Of a stretch of DNA of 30,784 nt, positions 17,191-24,419 are shown in pieces. The translations under genes were made by a program, and so were the position numbers. Origin of the DNA: Bacteroidales bacterium UBA6229 (lineage in GTDB: Bacteria; Bacteroidota; Bacteroidia; Bacteroidales; F082); NCBI GenBank assembly GCA_002440975.1, contig DJWN01000077.1, positions 1 through 30,784 on the forward strand. The letters are read 5' to 3'. Each line of letters begins with the position of its first letter. Positions within the stretch are counted from its first letter, which is position 1. The notes beneath the pieces were generated by a model. The model had not been told where the DNA came from, did not search any database, and saw nothing but the letters and a program-made list of their open reading frames with translations.

Positions 17191-19308
17191 CTATTCAAAG
17201 TCAGGCTTCATTCCAAGTTCAAACATGATAAATCCATACATATCTGCACTTTCTTCAATCTGCTTGGAAGTGGGTTTTCCTGCTCCGTGGCCGGCTTGCG
17301 TTTCGATGCGCACAAGCACCGGATGATTACCCTGATGTTTGGCTTGCAGTTCGGCCATAAACTTGAAGGTGTGTGCAGGCACTACCCGATCATCGTGATC
17401 TGCTGTAATAGCCAGTGTAGCAGGATATTCTATGCCGTCTTTGATGTTGTGCAGTGGTGAATAGCCGTACAGGTATTCAAACATTTCGGGGCTGTCGTCG
17501 CTGCGGCCATAATCGCCTGCCCATGCCCAGCCAATAGTAAAAAGATGATAGCGAAGCATGTCCATCACGCCAACAATGGGGATGGCCACACGGAACAGCT
17601 CAGGACGTTGTGTCATACAGGCTCCAACGAGTAATCCGCCATTGGAACCACCCATGATAGCAATTTTTTGCGGATTGGTATATTTTTCCGAAATCAAAAA
17701 CTCAGCCGCACCAATAAAGTCATCAAAAACATTTTGCTTATTTAGTTTGGTGCCTGCATTGTGCCAGTCTTCGCCGTACTCTCCACCACCTCTAAGGTTT
17801 ACCATCACAAAGATTCCGCCTTGCTCCAAAAATGGCAACCTCGAAACACTGAACGAAGGGGTAAGGCTCACGTTGAAACCACCATAGCCGTATAGTAAAA
17901 GCGGGTTGTCGCCAGTTTTGTGCACCGATTTGTGATGCACAATAAACATTGGAATGCGGGAGCCATCTTTACTTGTAAAAAACAATTGTTCAGTAATATA
18001 ATCTTCCGGATCGAAAGCTACCTCGCTGCTGCTGTACAGCATTGATTGGTGCGCTTTAAGATCATATTCATAAACACTTGATGGAAAAGTGAAAGAGGTG
18101 AAACCAAAAAACGCACGATCATCACCACGATCGCCGCTAAAACCAGCAATACTTCCGGGTGCAGGAAGCTCGAGCTCATGAACTTTTTTGCCTTTATAAT
18201 CATAAAAATAAGCTTTGCTCTGCGCGTCTTCTAGGTATTGCGCATAAATCAGATCACCCACAAGCTGAACCGACTGCAACACATTTTCCGTTTCAGGAAT
18301 CAGGGTTTCCCAGTTCGCTTTTTCAGGATTTAACGGATCTACCAACATCACCTTGTTCAGGGGAGCCTCATCATTGGTCATTACTAACAGCTTGCCTTCC
18401 AGGTGATCTGCCACCCCATACTCCTTTTCAAATCCATCCGCAATTTTGATGAATTCACTTTCCATATTAGCAGTATTTTTTACGTAGAGCGCATTGCCCG
18501 AAGTAGCCTGTGACTCGCTGATCATCAAAAATTGTTGGTCCTCGGTGAGGTAAGCATAAAAGTTTCGCTGTGGATTTTGTTTGTCTTCAAATATCAGCTG
18601 ATCCGCCTCCTGAGGGGTTCCCAGCTTGTGGTAAAATACTTTATGAAACTTGTTGCTGCCTTTGAGTGCCATTCCTTCTGCAGGTGCATCATAAGCACTA
18701 TAAAAAAATCCATCACCAAACCAGGAGATACCCGAAAATTTTACCCATTTCACAGTATCAGTCAGCATCGACCGGCCATCCAGTTTCATCACTACAATTT
18801 CGTTCCAGTCGCTGCCACCCCTGCTTATGCTATAGGCCAGGTAGTTGCCATCGTCAGAAGGACTCAGATTCCCCAGAGCGATAGTGCCATCGTCCGAAAA
18901 TTTATTGGGATCGAGCAGTAACTGAGGTTTTTCGGCTGGATCCTTCATGGTGTATAATACACTCTGATTTTGCAAACCGTCGTTTTTGAAGATAAACCAT
19001 TGGCCACCTTTTTTGAAAGGCACACCACTCTTGGGATAATTCCAGATGGTTTCGAGTCTTTTTTCCAAGGCATCCTTATAAGGAATAGCATCCAGATAGG
19101 CCCTGGTGATTTTGTTTTGAGCGGTTACCCAAGCTGCTGTTTCGGCAGAATTGTCGTCCTCGAGCCAACGATAGGGATCGCTCACAAGTGTGCCAAAATA
19201 ATCATCCTGCACATCGTCCATGCGGGTTTCGGGATAAGAGATTTCTTGTGCCTGTAGCCTGGTCAACATCAGCATTACGATCATAGTTAAGCGTATTTTC
19301 TTTTTCAT
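17191..19308 (-). CDS. Secreted prolyl oligopeptidase (S9A family)
   Basis: This serine peptidase cleaves short peptides after proline. The 705-residue protein begins with a signal peptide (MKKKIRLTMIVMLMLTRLQA, cleavage before QE), so it should act in the periplasm or outside. A beta-propeller N-terminal domain (about residues 60-440) is followed by the alpha/beta-hydrolase domain with catalytic Ser555 in GGSNGG, the Asp block DHDDRVVP (637-644) and His674 in AGHGAG. All triad residues are present and the length is typical. The frame extends upstream to a TTG at 19344, but that codon lies inside the promoter's TAACTTTG element, so ATG 19308 is the start. It converges with the beta-helix lipoprotein gene. 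Confidence 0.96.
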   Translation of the reverse strand: MKKKIRLTMIVMLMLTRLQAQEISYPETRMDDVQDDYFGTLVSDPYRWLEDDNSAETAAWVTAQNKITRAYLDAIPYKDALEKRLETIWNYPKSGVPFKKGGQWFIFKNDGLQNQSVLYTMKDPAEKPQLLLDPNKFSDDGTIALGNLSPSDDGNYLAYSISRGGSDWNEIVVMKLDGRSMLTDTVKWVKFSGISWFGDGFFYSAYDAPAEGMALKGSNKFHKVFYHKLGTPQEADQLIFEDKQNPQRNFYAYLTEDQQFLMISESQATSGNALYVKNTANMESEFIKIADGFEKEYGVADHLEGKLLVMTNDEAPLNKVMLVDPLNPEKANWETLIPETENVLQSVQLVGDLIYAQYLEDAQSKAYFYDYKGKKVHELELPAPGSIAGFSGDRGDDRAFFGFTSFTFPSSVYEYDLKAHQSMLYSSSEVAFDPEDYITEQLFFTSKDGSRIPMFIVHHKSVHKTGDNPLLLYGYGGFNVSLTPSFSVSRLPFLEQGGIFVMVNLRGGGEYGEDWHNAGTKLNKQNVFDDFIGAAEFLISEKYTNPQKIAIMGGSNGGLLVGACMTQRPELFRVAIPIVGVMDMLRYHLFTIGWAWAGDYGRSDDSPEMFEYLYGYSPLHNIKDGIEYPATLAITADHDDRVVPAHTFKFMAELQAKHQGNHPVLVRIETQAGHGAGKPTSKQIEESADMYGFIMFELGMKPDFE

Positions 19309-19341
19309 AAGGTAGAGATTAATGATCTGATTTTTCGCGAG

Positions 19342-19372
19342 CAAAGTTAGTTGATTTAGGATTTTGATGAAA
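19342..19372 (-). promoter_or_regulatory. Promoter of the prolyl oligopeptidase gene
   Basis: On the minus strand the -7 element is an exact TAACTTTG (19342-19349) and a TTTC (19369-19372), one base from TTTG, sits 19 bp upstream. This matches the Bacteroidota primary-sigma promoter layout. Transcription would start near 19335 and give a leader of about 27 nt before ATG 19308. Confidence 0.6.
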
Positions 19373-19533
19373 CAATTGCGGATTTTGTGTAATACGTGTT
19401 TTGGGAGAAAGGAAGTAAGCGTGTTTATTGTTTTATGGAAGATGCTAAGATGTTGATACAGAGTAGCCAGAAGCTTATTGCTGTCAAAATCTATGCGAAT
19501 GCAAATGTTTTCAGAGCGGATGAAGAATTACAA

Positions 19534-19567
19534 GTTTATCTTTTCATCATGTTTATCTTTTCATCAT
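19534..19567. repeat. Exact 17-bp tandem duplication
   Basis: The unit GTTTATCTTTTCATCAT occurs twice back to back with no mismatch (19534-19550 and 19551-19567) and the next base continues the pattern. It lies in non-coding DNA downstream of the GyrI-like gene. It may be a slippage product; no function is evident. Confidence 0.9.
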
Positions 19568-19661
19568 GCTTAAAAGCTGAAAAATATCAACTCCTAATCT
19601 GAGCGAATAAATAAAATGTTGAAAAACAGGAAAATGTAATTCGTTTGAACGATGTTTCGAA

Positions 19662-20129
19662 TTATTCTTCCTCTGCAATTGAGATAAATATGTCCACTTC
19701 TGCATTATTCCAGTCGTGACTTCTTTCGTCGTAAATTTCGAAATCAAAGCTAAATTTTCGAGTCACATCCGAATCCCAAATTTTTTCCCAGGCAGTCGAG
19801 ATACAAGCGGTCATGGGCCCTTTTGCCAGAAACTTCTCATATTTCTGGGCTGGAATATTCAGTTCCGAAAGTCCTTCGGGCGGTTCATAGCCGGGGTCTG
19901 TTTTGCATCCGATAAAGTAGGAAAATGGGCTGTTTTCGTCTTTATCATAATCGTAGTAAACGGCATAAATTTCGCTGGAAAGCCTGCCTTTTATGCGGTC
20001 GAAAATTTTATCTGTCTCAAATTTTTGCCATAAACTGCCACAATCCTTTGCCGATTGCATGTTTTGGTTAGTAGTTTTTTCTTTTAGCTTCAACCCAACT
20101 AATTTGAAACTTTCCTTTACTTCTTTCAT
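19662..20129 (-). CDS. GyrI-like effector-binding domain protein
   Basis: The 155-residue single-domain protein resembles the stand-alone effector-binding domains of the GyrI-like/AraC-effector group (related to Rob C-terminal and integron-cassette Cass2-type proteins), which bind small hydrophobic or cationic molecules. Typical features are the N-terminal phrase FKLVGLKLK, the central SYFIGCKTD and IPAQKYEKFLAKGP, and the C-terminal W..IWDSD...RKFSFDFEIYDE pattern followed by an acidic strand. No DNA-binding helix-turn-helix is present, so it is probably a binding protein rather than a regulator in itself. The start is ATG 20129. The terminator of the upstream repeat-protein gene lies between them, so it should be transcribed separately. 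Confidence 0.85.
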   Translation of the reverse strand: MKEVKESFKLVGLKLKEKTTNQNMQSAKDCGSLWQKFETDKIFDRIKGRLSSEIYAVYYDYDKDENSPFSYFIGCKTDPGYEPPEGLSELNIPAQKYEKFLAKGPMTACISTAWEKIWDSDVTRKFSFDFEIYDERSHDWNNAEVDIFISIAEEE

Positions 20130-20149
20130 GATTATTTGTGTAGGAGTTT

Positions 20150-20211
20150 TTTATTAAAAAATCAGCTGCCGTAAAAGTATAAATTTATCTTTATGCTTTC
20201 AGGCAGCTGAT
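20150..20211 (-). terminator. Terminator of the repeat-protein gene
   Basis: A perfect 10-bp inverted repeat, ATCAGCTGCC (20161-20170) and GGCAGCTGAT (20202-20211), has a long A/T-rich loop of about 31 nt. On the minus strand it is followed by TTTTTAATAAAAAA. It lies 55 bp past the stop of the 20266-22335 gene. The large loop makes it less standard. Confidence 0.65.
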
Positions 20212-20265
20212 CAGGATTCTGTACTAACCGACAATAGAACTAGTGAAGAGGCTCGATTTTGTCCG

Positions 20266-22335
20266 TTATTTTACCAGAATCATCTTCTTTGTATCAACAG
20301 TTTTTCCGACAAATAATTTATAGTAATAAGTACCTCCTGTATAAGACCTTGCATTCCAAATCACCTCATGCGTTCCGGCCTGCACTTGCTCATTTACAAG
20401 TGTTTCAATTTCCTGCCCCTGCATATCATATATTGTCAACTTAACGAGATCAGCCGTTTCAGTTTTAAATCTGATTGTGGTTGTCGAACTAAATGGGTTT
20501 GGACTGTTCTGAAACAGCGATAGCTTGTCTGGCATATTATGTGATGGGGTAGCAGTAATAATCTCAGAAAGCAAACGTTTCCAGGCACTACCAGAGTCAG
20601 TTCCGGTAAAAATATAAGAACCTGCAAAGGCGAAAGATGCAACACTGGTGTTTGTCAGGCCTTCGTTAATCTCTGTCCAGCTTTCGCCATTGTTGGTAGA
20701 ATGAAAAACCCCGCCGCCATAGGATCCGGCAAAGATATTATCGTCGGCGACGGCCATTGCACGAAATGAAGTATTGGTTAAACCTGTGTTCACCTCTGTC
20801 CAGCTTTCACCATTGTCGGTTGATAGGAAAACGCCATTGCTGCCTGTACCGGCAAAGATATTGGAGCCCGAAAAAGCAAAAGCATTTACAGAGGCTCCAC
20901 CGGGCATTCCTGAATTAGCTGCAGTCCAGCTTGCACCATTATCTGTTGAAAGAAACACCCCGCCATAGGTTCCGGCAAAGATATTTGAACCCGAAATCCC
21001 AAGCGTACTTACTAAGGTATTCGTCAGACCCGAATTGACTTCTGTCCAGCTGTCGCCATTATCGGTTGATAAAAATACGCCACCGCCAAAAGTTCCGGCA
21101 AAAAGATTTGAGCCCGAAACTTCGAGGGCGTAAATATTGATATTGGTCAGACCATTATTGACTGTCGTCCAACTCTCGCCATTGTCAGAAGAACGGAAAA
21201 CACCTCCGTTAAAGGTTCCTGCAAAAAGTTCCCTGTCTAACACGGCCATTGCATAAACATCAACATGTGTGAGACCAGAATTGACTTTCACCCAGCTTTC
21301 GCCTTCATCAGAAGAACGGAATACACCTGCAAAAGTTCCGGCAAAGAGGTCAGTATCAGTAACGGCAAAGGCAGGAATAGTAGTGATTGCCAAACCTTGA
21401 TTTGACTCGTACCAGTTGGCACCATCGTTAGAAGTTTTAAAGATACCAACGCCAAAAGTACCGGCCAGGATGTTTGTTCCGCTGGTTGCAAGCGTCTTGA
21501 CTTCACCGCTGCCCAGGCCTGTATTGACGGCTGTCCAGTTTGTACCGTTATTTGTTGTTAAAAAAACGCCACCACCATTGGTTCCGGCAAAGAGATTAGA
21601 ACCTGAAATGGCAAAGTCTTGAATAGTCAGGCTCGTAAGGCCTGTATTTACGGCTGTCCAGTTTGTGCCGTTGTCGGTTGACAGAAAAACACCACCACCG
21701 CTGGTTCCGGCAAAGAGATTAGCACCCGATACAGCTAAAGCACTCATACTTGTGTTTGTCAATCCGGTATTAATTGCTGTCCAGTTATTGCCGTTGTCAT
21801 TTGAAATGAAAATACCTTCCAGTGTTCCGGCAAAGATGTTGTTGTCCATAACAGCAAGGGCGCGAATGGCAGTATTGGTAAGTCCCGTATTGACGGCTGT
21901 CCAGTTGGCACCATTATCGGTCGAACGAAATAAGCCGTCCCAGGTTCCGGCAAAGACATCGTTGCCTGAGGCTGTGAAGCAGGTAACACTGGCGAATTCA
22001 GGCATGCCTGTATTGGCTGCTGTCCAGCTTTCGCCATTGTCGGTCGAAAGATAGATGCCTCCTCCTGTTCCGGCAAAGAGATTGCTACCGGCCATCACAA
22101 GCGCGTATATACTGTTGTTGCTAAGGCCATTATTGACTGCTGTCCAGCTTTCGCCATTGTCTGTGGAACGAAATACGCCACCATAAGTTCCGGCAAAAGC
22201 ATCAGTGTCGTTGGCTACGATACAGTTTGTTGTACCTCCATAAGGTCCGTTGGCCGGAACCCATTGAGCGTTGAGTGAACCTATATGCAGAACCAAAAGC
22301 ATACAGGCAAGAAAAACGGAGCGTAAAATTTGCAT
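20266..22335 (-). CDS. Secreted 13-repeat beta-propeller-type (BNR/YCF48-like) protein with T9SS sorting domain
   Basis: The 689-residue protein has a signal peptide (MQILRSVFLACMLLVLHIG... cleaved before QW). It then carries thirteen near-identical repeats of about 42-43 residues, each with an FAG(T)xxGGVFxSTDNGxSWTxVNxGL pattern. These are Asp-box-like repeats of the sortilin/YCF48/photosystem-stability type that fold as beta-propeller blades. The C-terminal 80 residues form a type A T9SS sorting domain (NSPNPFSSTTTIRF, LTIYDMQGQEI, YYYKLFVGKT, KKMILVK), so it should be exported by T9SS and attached to the surface or released. Thirteen blades would make two propellers of six or seven. No catalytic sialidase residues are apparent; a binding or adhesive role is a guess. 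A well-matched promoter lies at 22376-22406, and the gene follows the HTH regulator in the same direction. Confidence 0.92.
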   Translation of the reverse strand: MQILRSVFLACMLLVLHIGSLNAQWVPANGPYGGTTNCIVANDTDAFAGTYGGVFRSTDNGESWTAVNNGLSNNSIYALVMAGSNLFAGTGGGIYLSTDNGESWTAANTGMPEFASVTCFTASGNDVFAGTWDGLFRSTDNGANWTAVNTGLTNTAIRALAVMDNNIFAGTLEGIFISNDNGNNWTAINTGLTNTSMSALAVSGANLFAGTSGGGVFLSTDNGTNWTAVNTGLTSLTIQDFAISGSNLFAGTNGGGVFLTTNNGTNWTAVNTGLGSGEVKTLATSGTNILAGTFGVGIFKTSNDGANWYESNQGLAITTIPAFAVTDTDLFAGTFAGVFRSSDEGESWVKVNSGLTHVDVYAMAVLDRELFAGTFNGGVFRSSDNGESWTTVNNGLTNINIYALEVSGSNLFAGTFGGGVFLSTDNGDSWTEVNSGLTNTLVSTLGISGSNIFAGTYGGVFLSTDNGASWTAANSGMPGGASVNAFAFSGSNIFAGTGSNGVFLSTDNGESWTEVNTGLTNTSFRAMAVADDNIFAGSYGGGVFHSTNNGESWTEINEGLTNTSVASFAFAGSYIFTGTDSGSAWKRLLSEIITATPSHNMPDKLSLFQNSPNPFSSTTTIRFKTETADLVKLTIYDMQGQEIETLVNEQVQAGTHEVIWNARSYTGGTYYYKLFVGKTVDTKKMILVK
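20600..22240 (-). repeat. Intragenic 126-129-bp tandem repeats encoding propeller blades
   Basis: Thirteen in-frame copies follow one another with high nucleotide similarity; for example, strings like ccagctttcgccattgtc and gttccggcaaagat recur at 126-129 bp steps. The best conserved copies lie at 21500-21760. One copy near 21380-21480 (VGIFKTSNDGANWYESNQGL) is the most diverged. Confidence 0.9.
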
Positions 22336-22375
22336 AGTGTTTAATGTTTTAAGTAAATCAATTTTGAATTTGTCG

Positions 22376-22406
22376 CAAACTTATCTTAAGTGGGGAGGAT
22401 TTCAAA
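22376..22406 (-). promoter_or_regulatory. Promoter of the T9SS repeat-protein gene
   Basis: On the minus strand a perfect TTTG (22403-22406) is separated by 19 bp from a perfect TAAGTTTG (22376-22383). This is the full Bacteroidota consensus TTTG-N19-TANNTTTG. The start of transcription should fall near 22369, with a leader of about 34 nt. Confidence 0.75.
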
Positions 22407-22505
22407 GAAAGTACCTACCTCAATTCTCCTTATTGCATCAGAAAAGTGCCTGCCCGGAAACTTCTTTTCGAATTTTATGTGATCCTGTTGTTAAAAATCA
22501 GCTTT

Positions 22506-23927
22506 TTATAACAAGCTAAACCAATTATAGATATCTACCCCTTTGGGAATGTCGAGTTTTTTGCGGATCAAATATTTCTTGTTTTGCACCGACTTTATCG
22601 TGATAAATTTGTATCTGGCAATGTCGCTGGTTGGGATTTTTAACTTCAGCAAAGCACAGAATTCAATATCCGACTGATTTAAATTTGGATTTGTTTTGAT
22701 CAGTTTTGGTGTAAAGTCAGGAAACACCTCCATAAAATAGGGCATAAAGGCCGGGTCGTTATTCTTTAGCATCTCCAGTAGCCTGGAATAGTCTTCCCCG
22801 CTTTTGTTTTCGGGATTCTCTTTCAGATATTCTTTGCTGATTCTCTCCTGACGAATCAAAATCCTGTTTTTTCTGATGAAGAAAAACATGAAAACTGCCA
22901 TCAACACTATAAAAAAGGCAAGCAGATACAGATATTGCTTTGTGGTGTCGGTTTGCTTTTCGTTGAGCAAGTTTAGCAGTGATTTATTTTTGTTTTCAGA
23001 AATGTCCAGTTTAAGCGAATCCCGCCTGGCTTCGTATGATTTGGCTTTGTCGTGTTCGTCAAGTGCTGCATAAGCCTCAATGATGTTGTCGTACAAAGCA
23101 AGCAGGTTTAAATGATTTTTGTAGCCCTTTACTTTTTCAGCTTCTTTGAAATAGCTTACCGCATGTTTGAAGTCGGCTTTTGCAGTAGAAACTCTTCCTA
23201 TGACCACATAATTTGAAAACTGGATGTCGTTTCGTTGGTATCCGCTTTCTTTTGAAAGAGATAATTTGGCGTAATATTCAGCCGAATCTATTTCTTTCAA
23301 ATCGATGAAAACCCTGCTACGGTTGGAATAGTCAATATACCTGAACCGTTCTTTATATTTTTCGTCGGGAAGTTTTTCATATTCATGGGCATTCAGTTTG
23401 AGGTATTTGAGCTGGTTTTCGTAATCTTTCTGAAGGAAATAATAATTTGAGAAGGCTACAAAAAGATTCACCCGTGTAAGAATAGTTATTAATTCTTCAT
23501 CTTCAATCTTTTTGATAATTTTTTCGGCTTGTTTCAGTTGCTCAAAAGCTTTGTCGTAAAGCCCGTTAAAGGCATAGGCATTGAAAATGTCTATCTTTGC
23601 AGAAGTCTGATAAACAGGATTTTGATAGGCTTGGGCTTTCTGAAATAATAATTTTGCCGTAAGCATTAATTCCTCGAAATTATTCTTCGATTCGTAATAA
23701 ACGCATTGTGTTGAAATGGCGCACAATTCGGCTTCCTGATTATTTTCTTCTTGCGCTTGTTGCCTGATAATGGCTGCTCTTTGAAATGCTTCTTCCGGTT
23801 GTGTGAAAACTAATCGGTAGTTCTCATTTGCCACATCAAGTAAATCATTTTGGGCAATAGTATCCTGTGAGAAAAGCAGGGCAGTTCTCAAAAGGAAGAA
23901 TAGCAATATTGTAAAATTCTTTATCAT
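22506..23927 (-). CDS. TPR-containing membrane regulator with LuxR-like C-terminal HTH
   Basis: The 473-residue protein has an N-terminal signal sequence (MIKNFTILLFFLLRTALLFS). A helical TPR-like sensor region of about 300 residues follows, with blocks such as AEYYAKLSLSKES and KHAVSYFKEAEKVKGY, then one membrane segment (about 325-346, YLLAFFIVLMAVFMFFFI). The cytoplasmic end has a helix-turn-helix of LuxR/regulatory type: LNQSDIEFCALLKLKIPTSDIARYKFITIKSVQNKKYLIRKKL (C-terminal 60 residues). This layout, a periplasmic TPR domain, a TM segment and a cytoplasmic HTH, recurs in Bacteroidota and suggests one-component membrane signalling; the ligand is unknown. The neighbouring T9SS repeat protein gene 170 bp downstream has its own strong promoter and could be a target, but no evidence proves it. 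Confidence 0.85.
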   Translation of the reverse strand: MIKNFTILLFFLLRTALLFSQDTIAQNDLLDVANENYRLVFTQPEEAFQRAAIIRQQAQEENNQEAELCAISTQCVYYESKNNFEELMLTAKLLFQKAQAYQNPVYQTSAKIDIFNAYAFNGLYDKAFEQLKQAEKIIKKIEDEELITILTRVNLFVAFSNYYFLQKDYENQLKYLKLNAHEYEKLPDEKYKERFRYIDYSNRSRVFIDLKEIDSAEYYAKLSLSKESGYQRNDIQFSNYVVIGRVSTAKADFKHAVSYFKEAEKVKGYKNHLNLLALYDNIIEAYAALDEHDKAKSYEARRDSLKLDISENKNKSLLNLLNEKQTDTTKQYLYLLAFFIVLMAVFMFFFIRKNRILIRQERISKEYLKENPENKSGEDYSRLLEMLKNNDPAFMPYFMEVFPDFTPKLIKTNPNLNQSDIEFCALLKLKIPTSDIARYKFITIKSVQNKKYLIRKKLDIPKGVDIYNWFSLL

Positions 23928-24419
23928 ATAAACAAGATTGATAGTTAGAATATTAACCGATTTTCAACGGGTTTTTCCCAAACTATCCAACACACCAAAA
24001 AGCCAAATCAAAATTAGTGCTATGACTATTACTAACGAATAAAATTACAACAAATAAACGACCAGGCTCATGTGAAGCAAAATTAACAAAAAGCCGCAAG
24101 GCATCTGGACTTTGAATTTAGAACAATCTGAAACTAATTGAAATTCAGTAATATATATTTTTGTTGTGAATGCATTAAAAAATTCCCCTTTTTCTTAAAC
24201 TGTGTGATCCTGAAGTCAATAACGTAATTGCTTTTTTCACTGGTTGAAAACCGGAGATTGTTTCAAATGAGAAAGGCCTGCACTAATTAGAAAACTTTCT
24301 AAATAAGACGCCAGCGCAACCACTATCAGGCACATGTTGTCTCCCTATTACTTAAAAAACTTTAATTCAGGAAAGCACTAACAGGCATTTTGTAATTTTG
24401 CACCTTATAATTAAGCTCC
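23928..24419. other. Divergent intergenic region, no gene seen
   Basis: This 492-bp region separates the TPR/HTH regulator gene from the DsbD-like gene. A TAATTTTG octamer on the minus strand (24078-24085) and a TATTTTTG on the plus strand (about 24155) could be -7 elements, but neither has a TTTG at the right distance. I find no small RNA-like structure or repeat. Confidence 0.5.
24393..24400 (+). promoter_or_regulatory. Possible -7 promoter element of the DsbD-like gene
   Basis: TAATTTTG lies 20 bp before ATG 24420, which would give a leader of only 12-14 nt. No TTTG is seen 19-21 bp upstream, so only the -7 match and the position support it. Confidence 0.35.

Larger units (their letters stand above)
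19309..19661. other. Intergenic between peptidase and GyrI-like genes
   Basis: This 353-bp stretch holds the peptidase promoter at its left end and an exact tandem duplication at 19534-19567. A 68-codon plus-strand frame (19396-19602) covers the duplication, but it lacks any recognisable domain and reads like chance. I see no RNA gene here. Confidence 0.5.

Noticed and set aside
19309..19344. N-terminal extension of the prolyl oligopeptidase to a TTG at 19344
   Set aside because: The TTG falls inside the TAACTTTG promoter element and the extension would hide a normal signal peptide starting at ATG 19308.
19396..19602. 68-codon plus-strand frame between peptidase and GyrI-like genes
   Set aside because: No domain, no promoter, and it runs through a tandem duplication; probably chance.
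20600..22240. Regularly spaced similar units considered as a CRISPR array, and plus-strand frames within them
   Set aside because: The units are 126-129 bp, continuous and in frame with a secreted repeat protein; the plus-strand frames are shadows of the same repeats.
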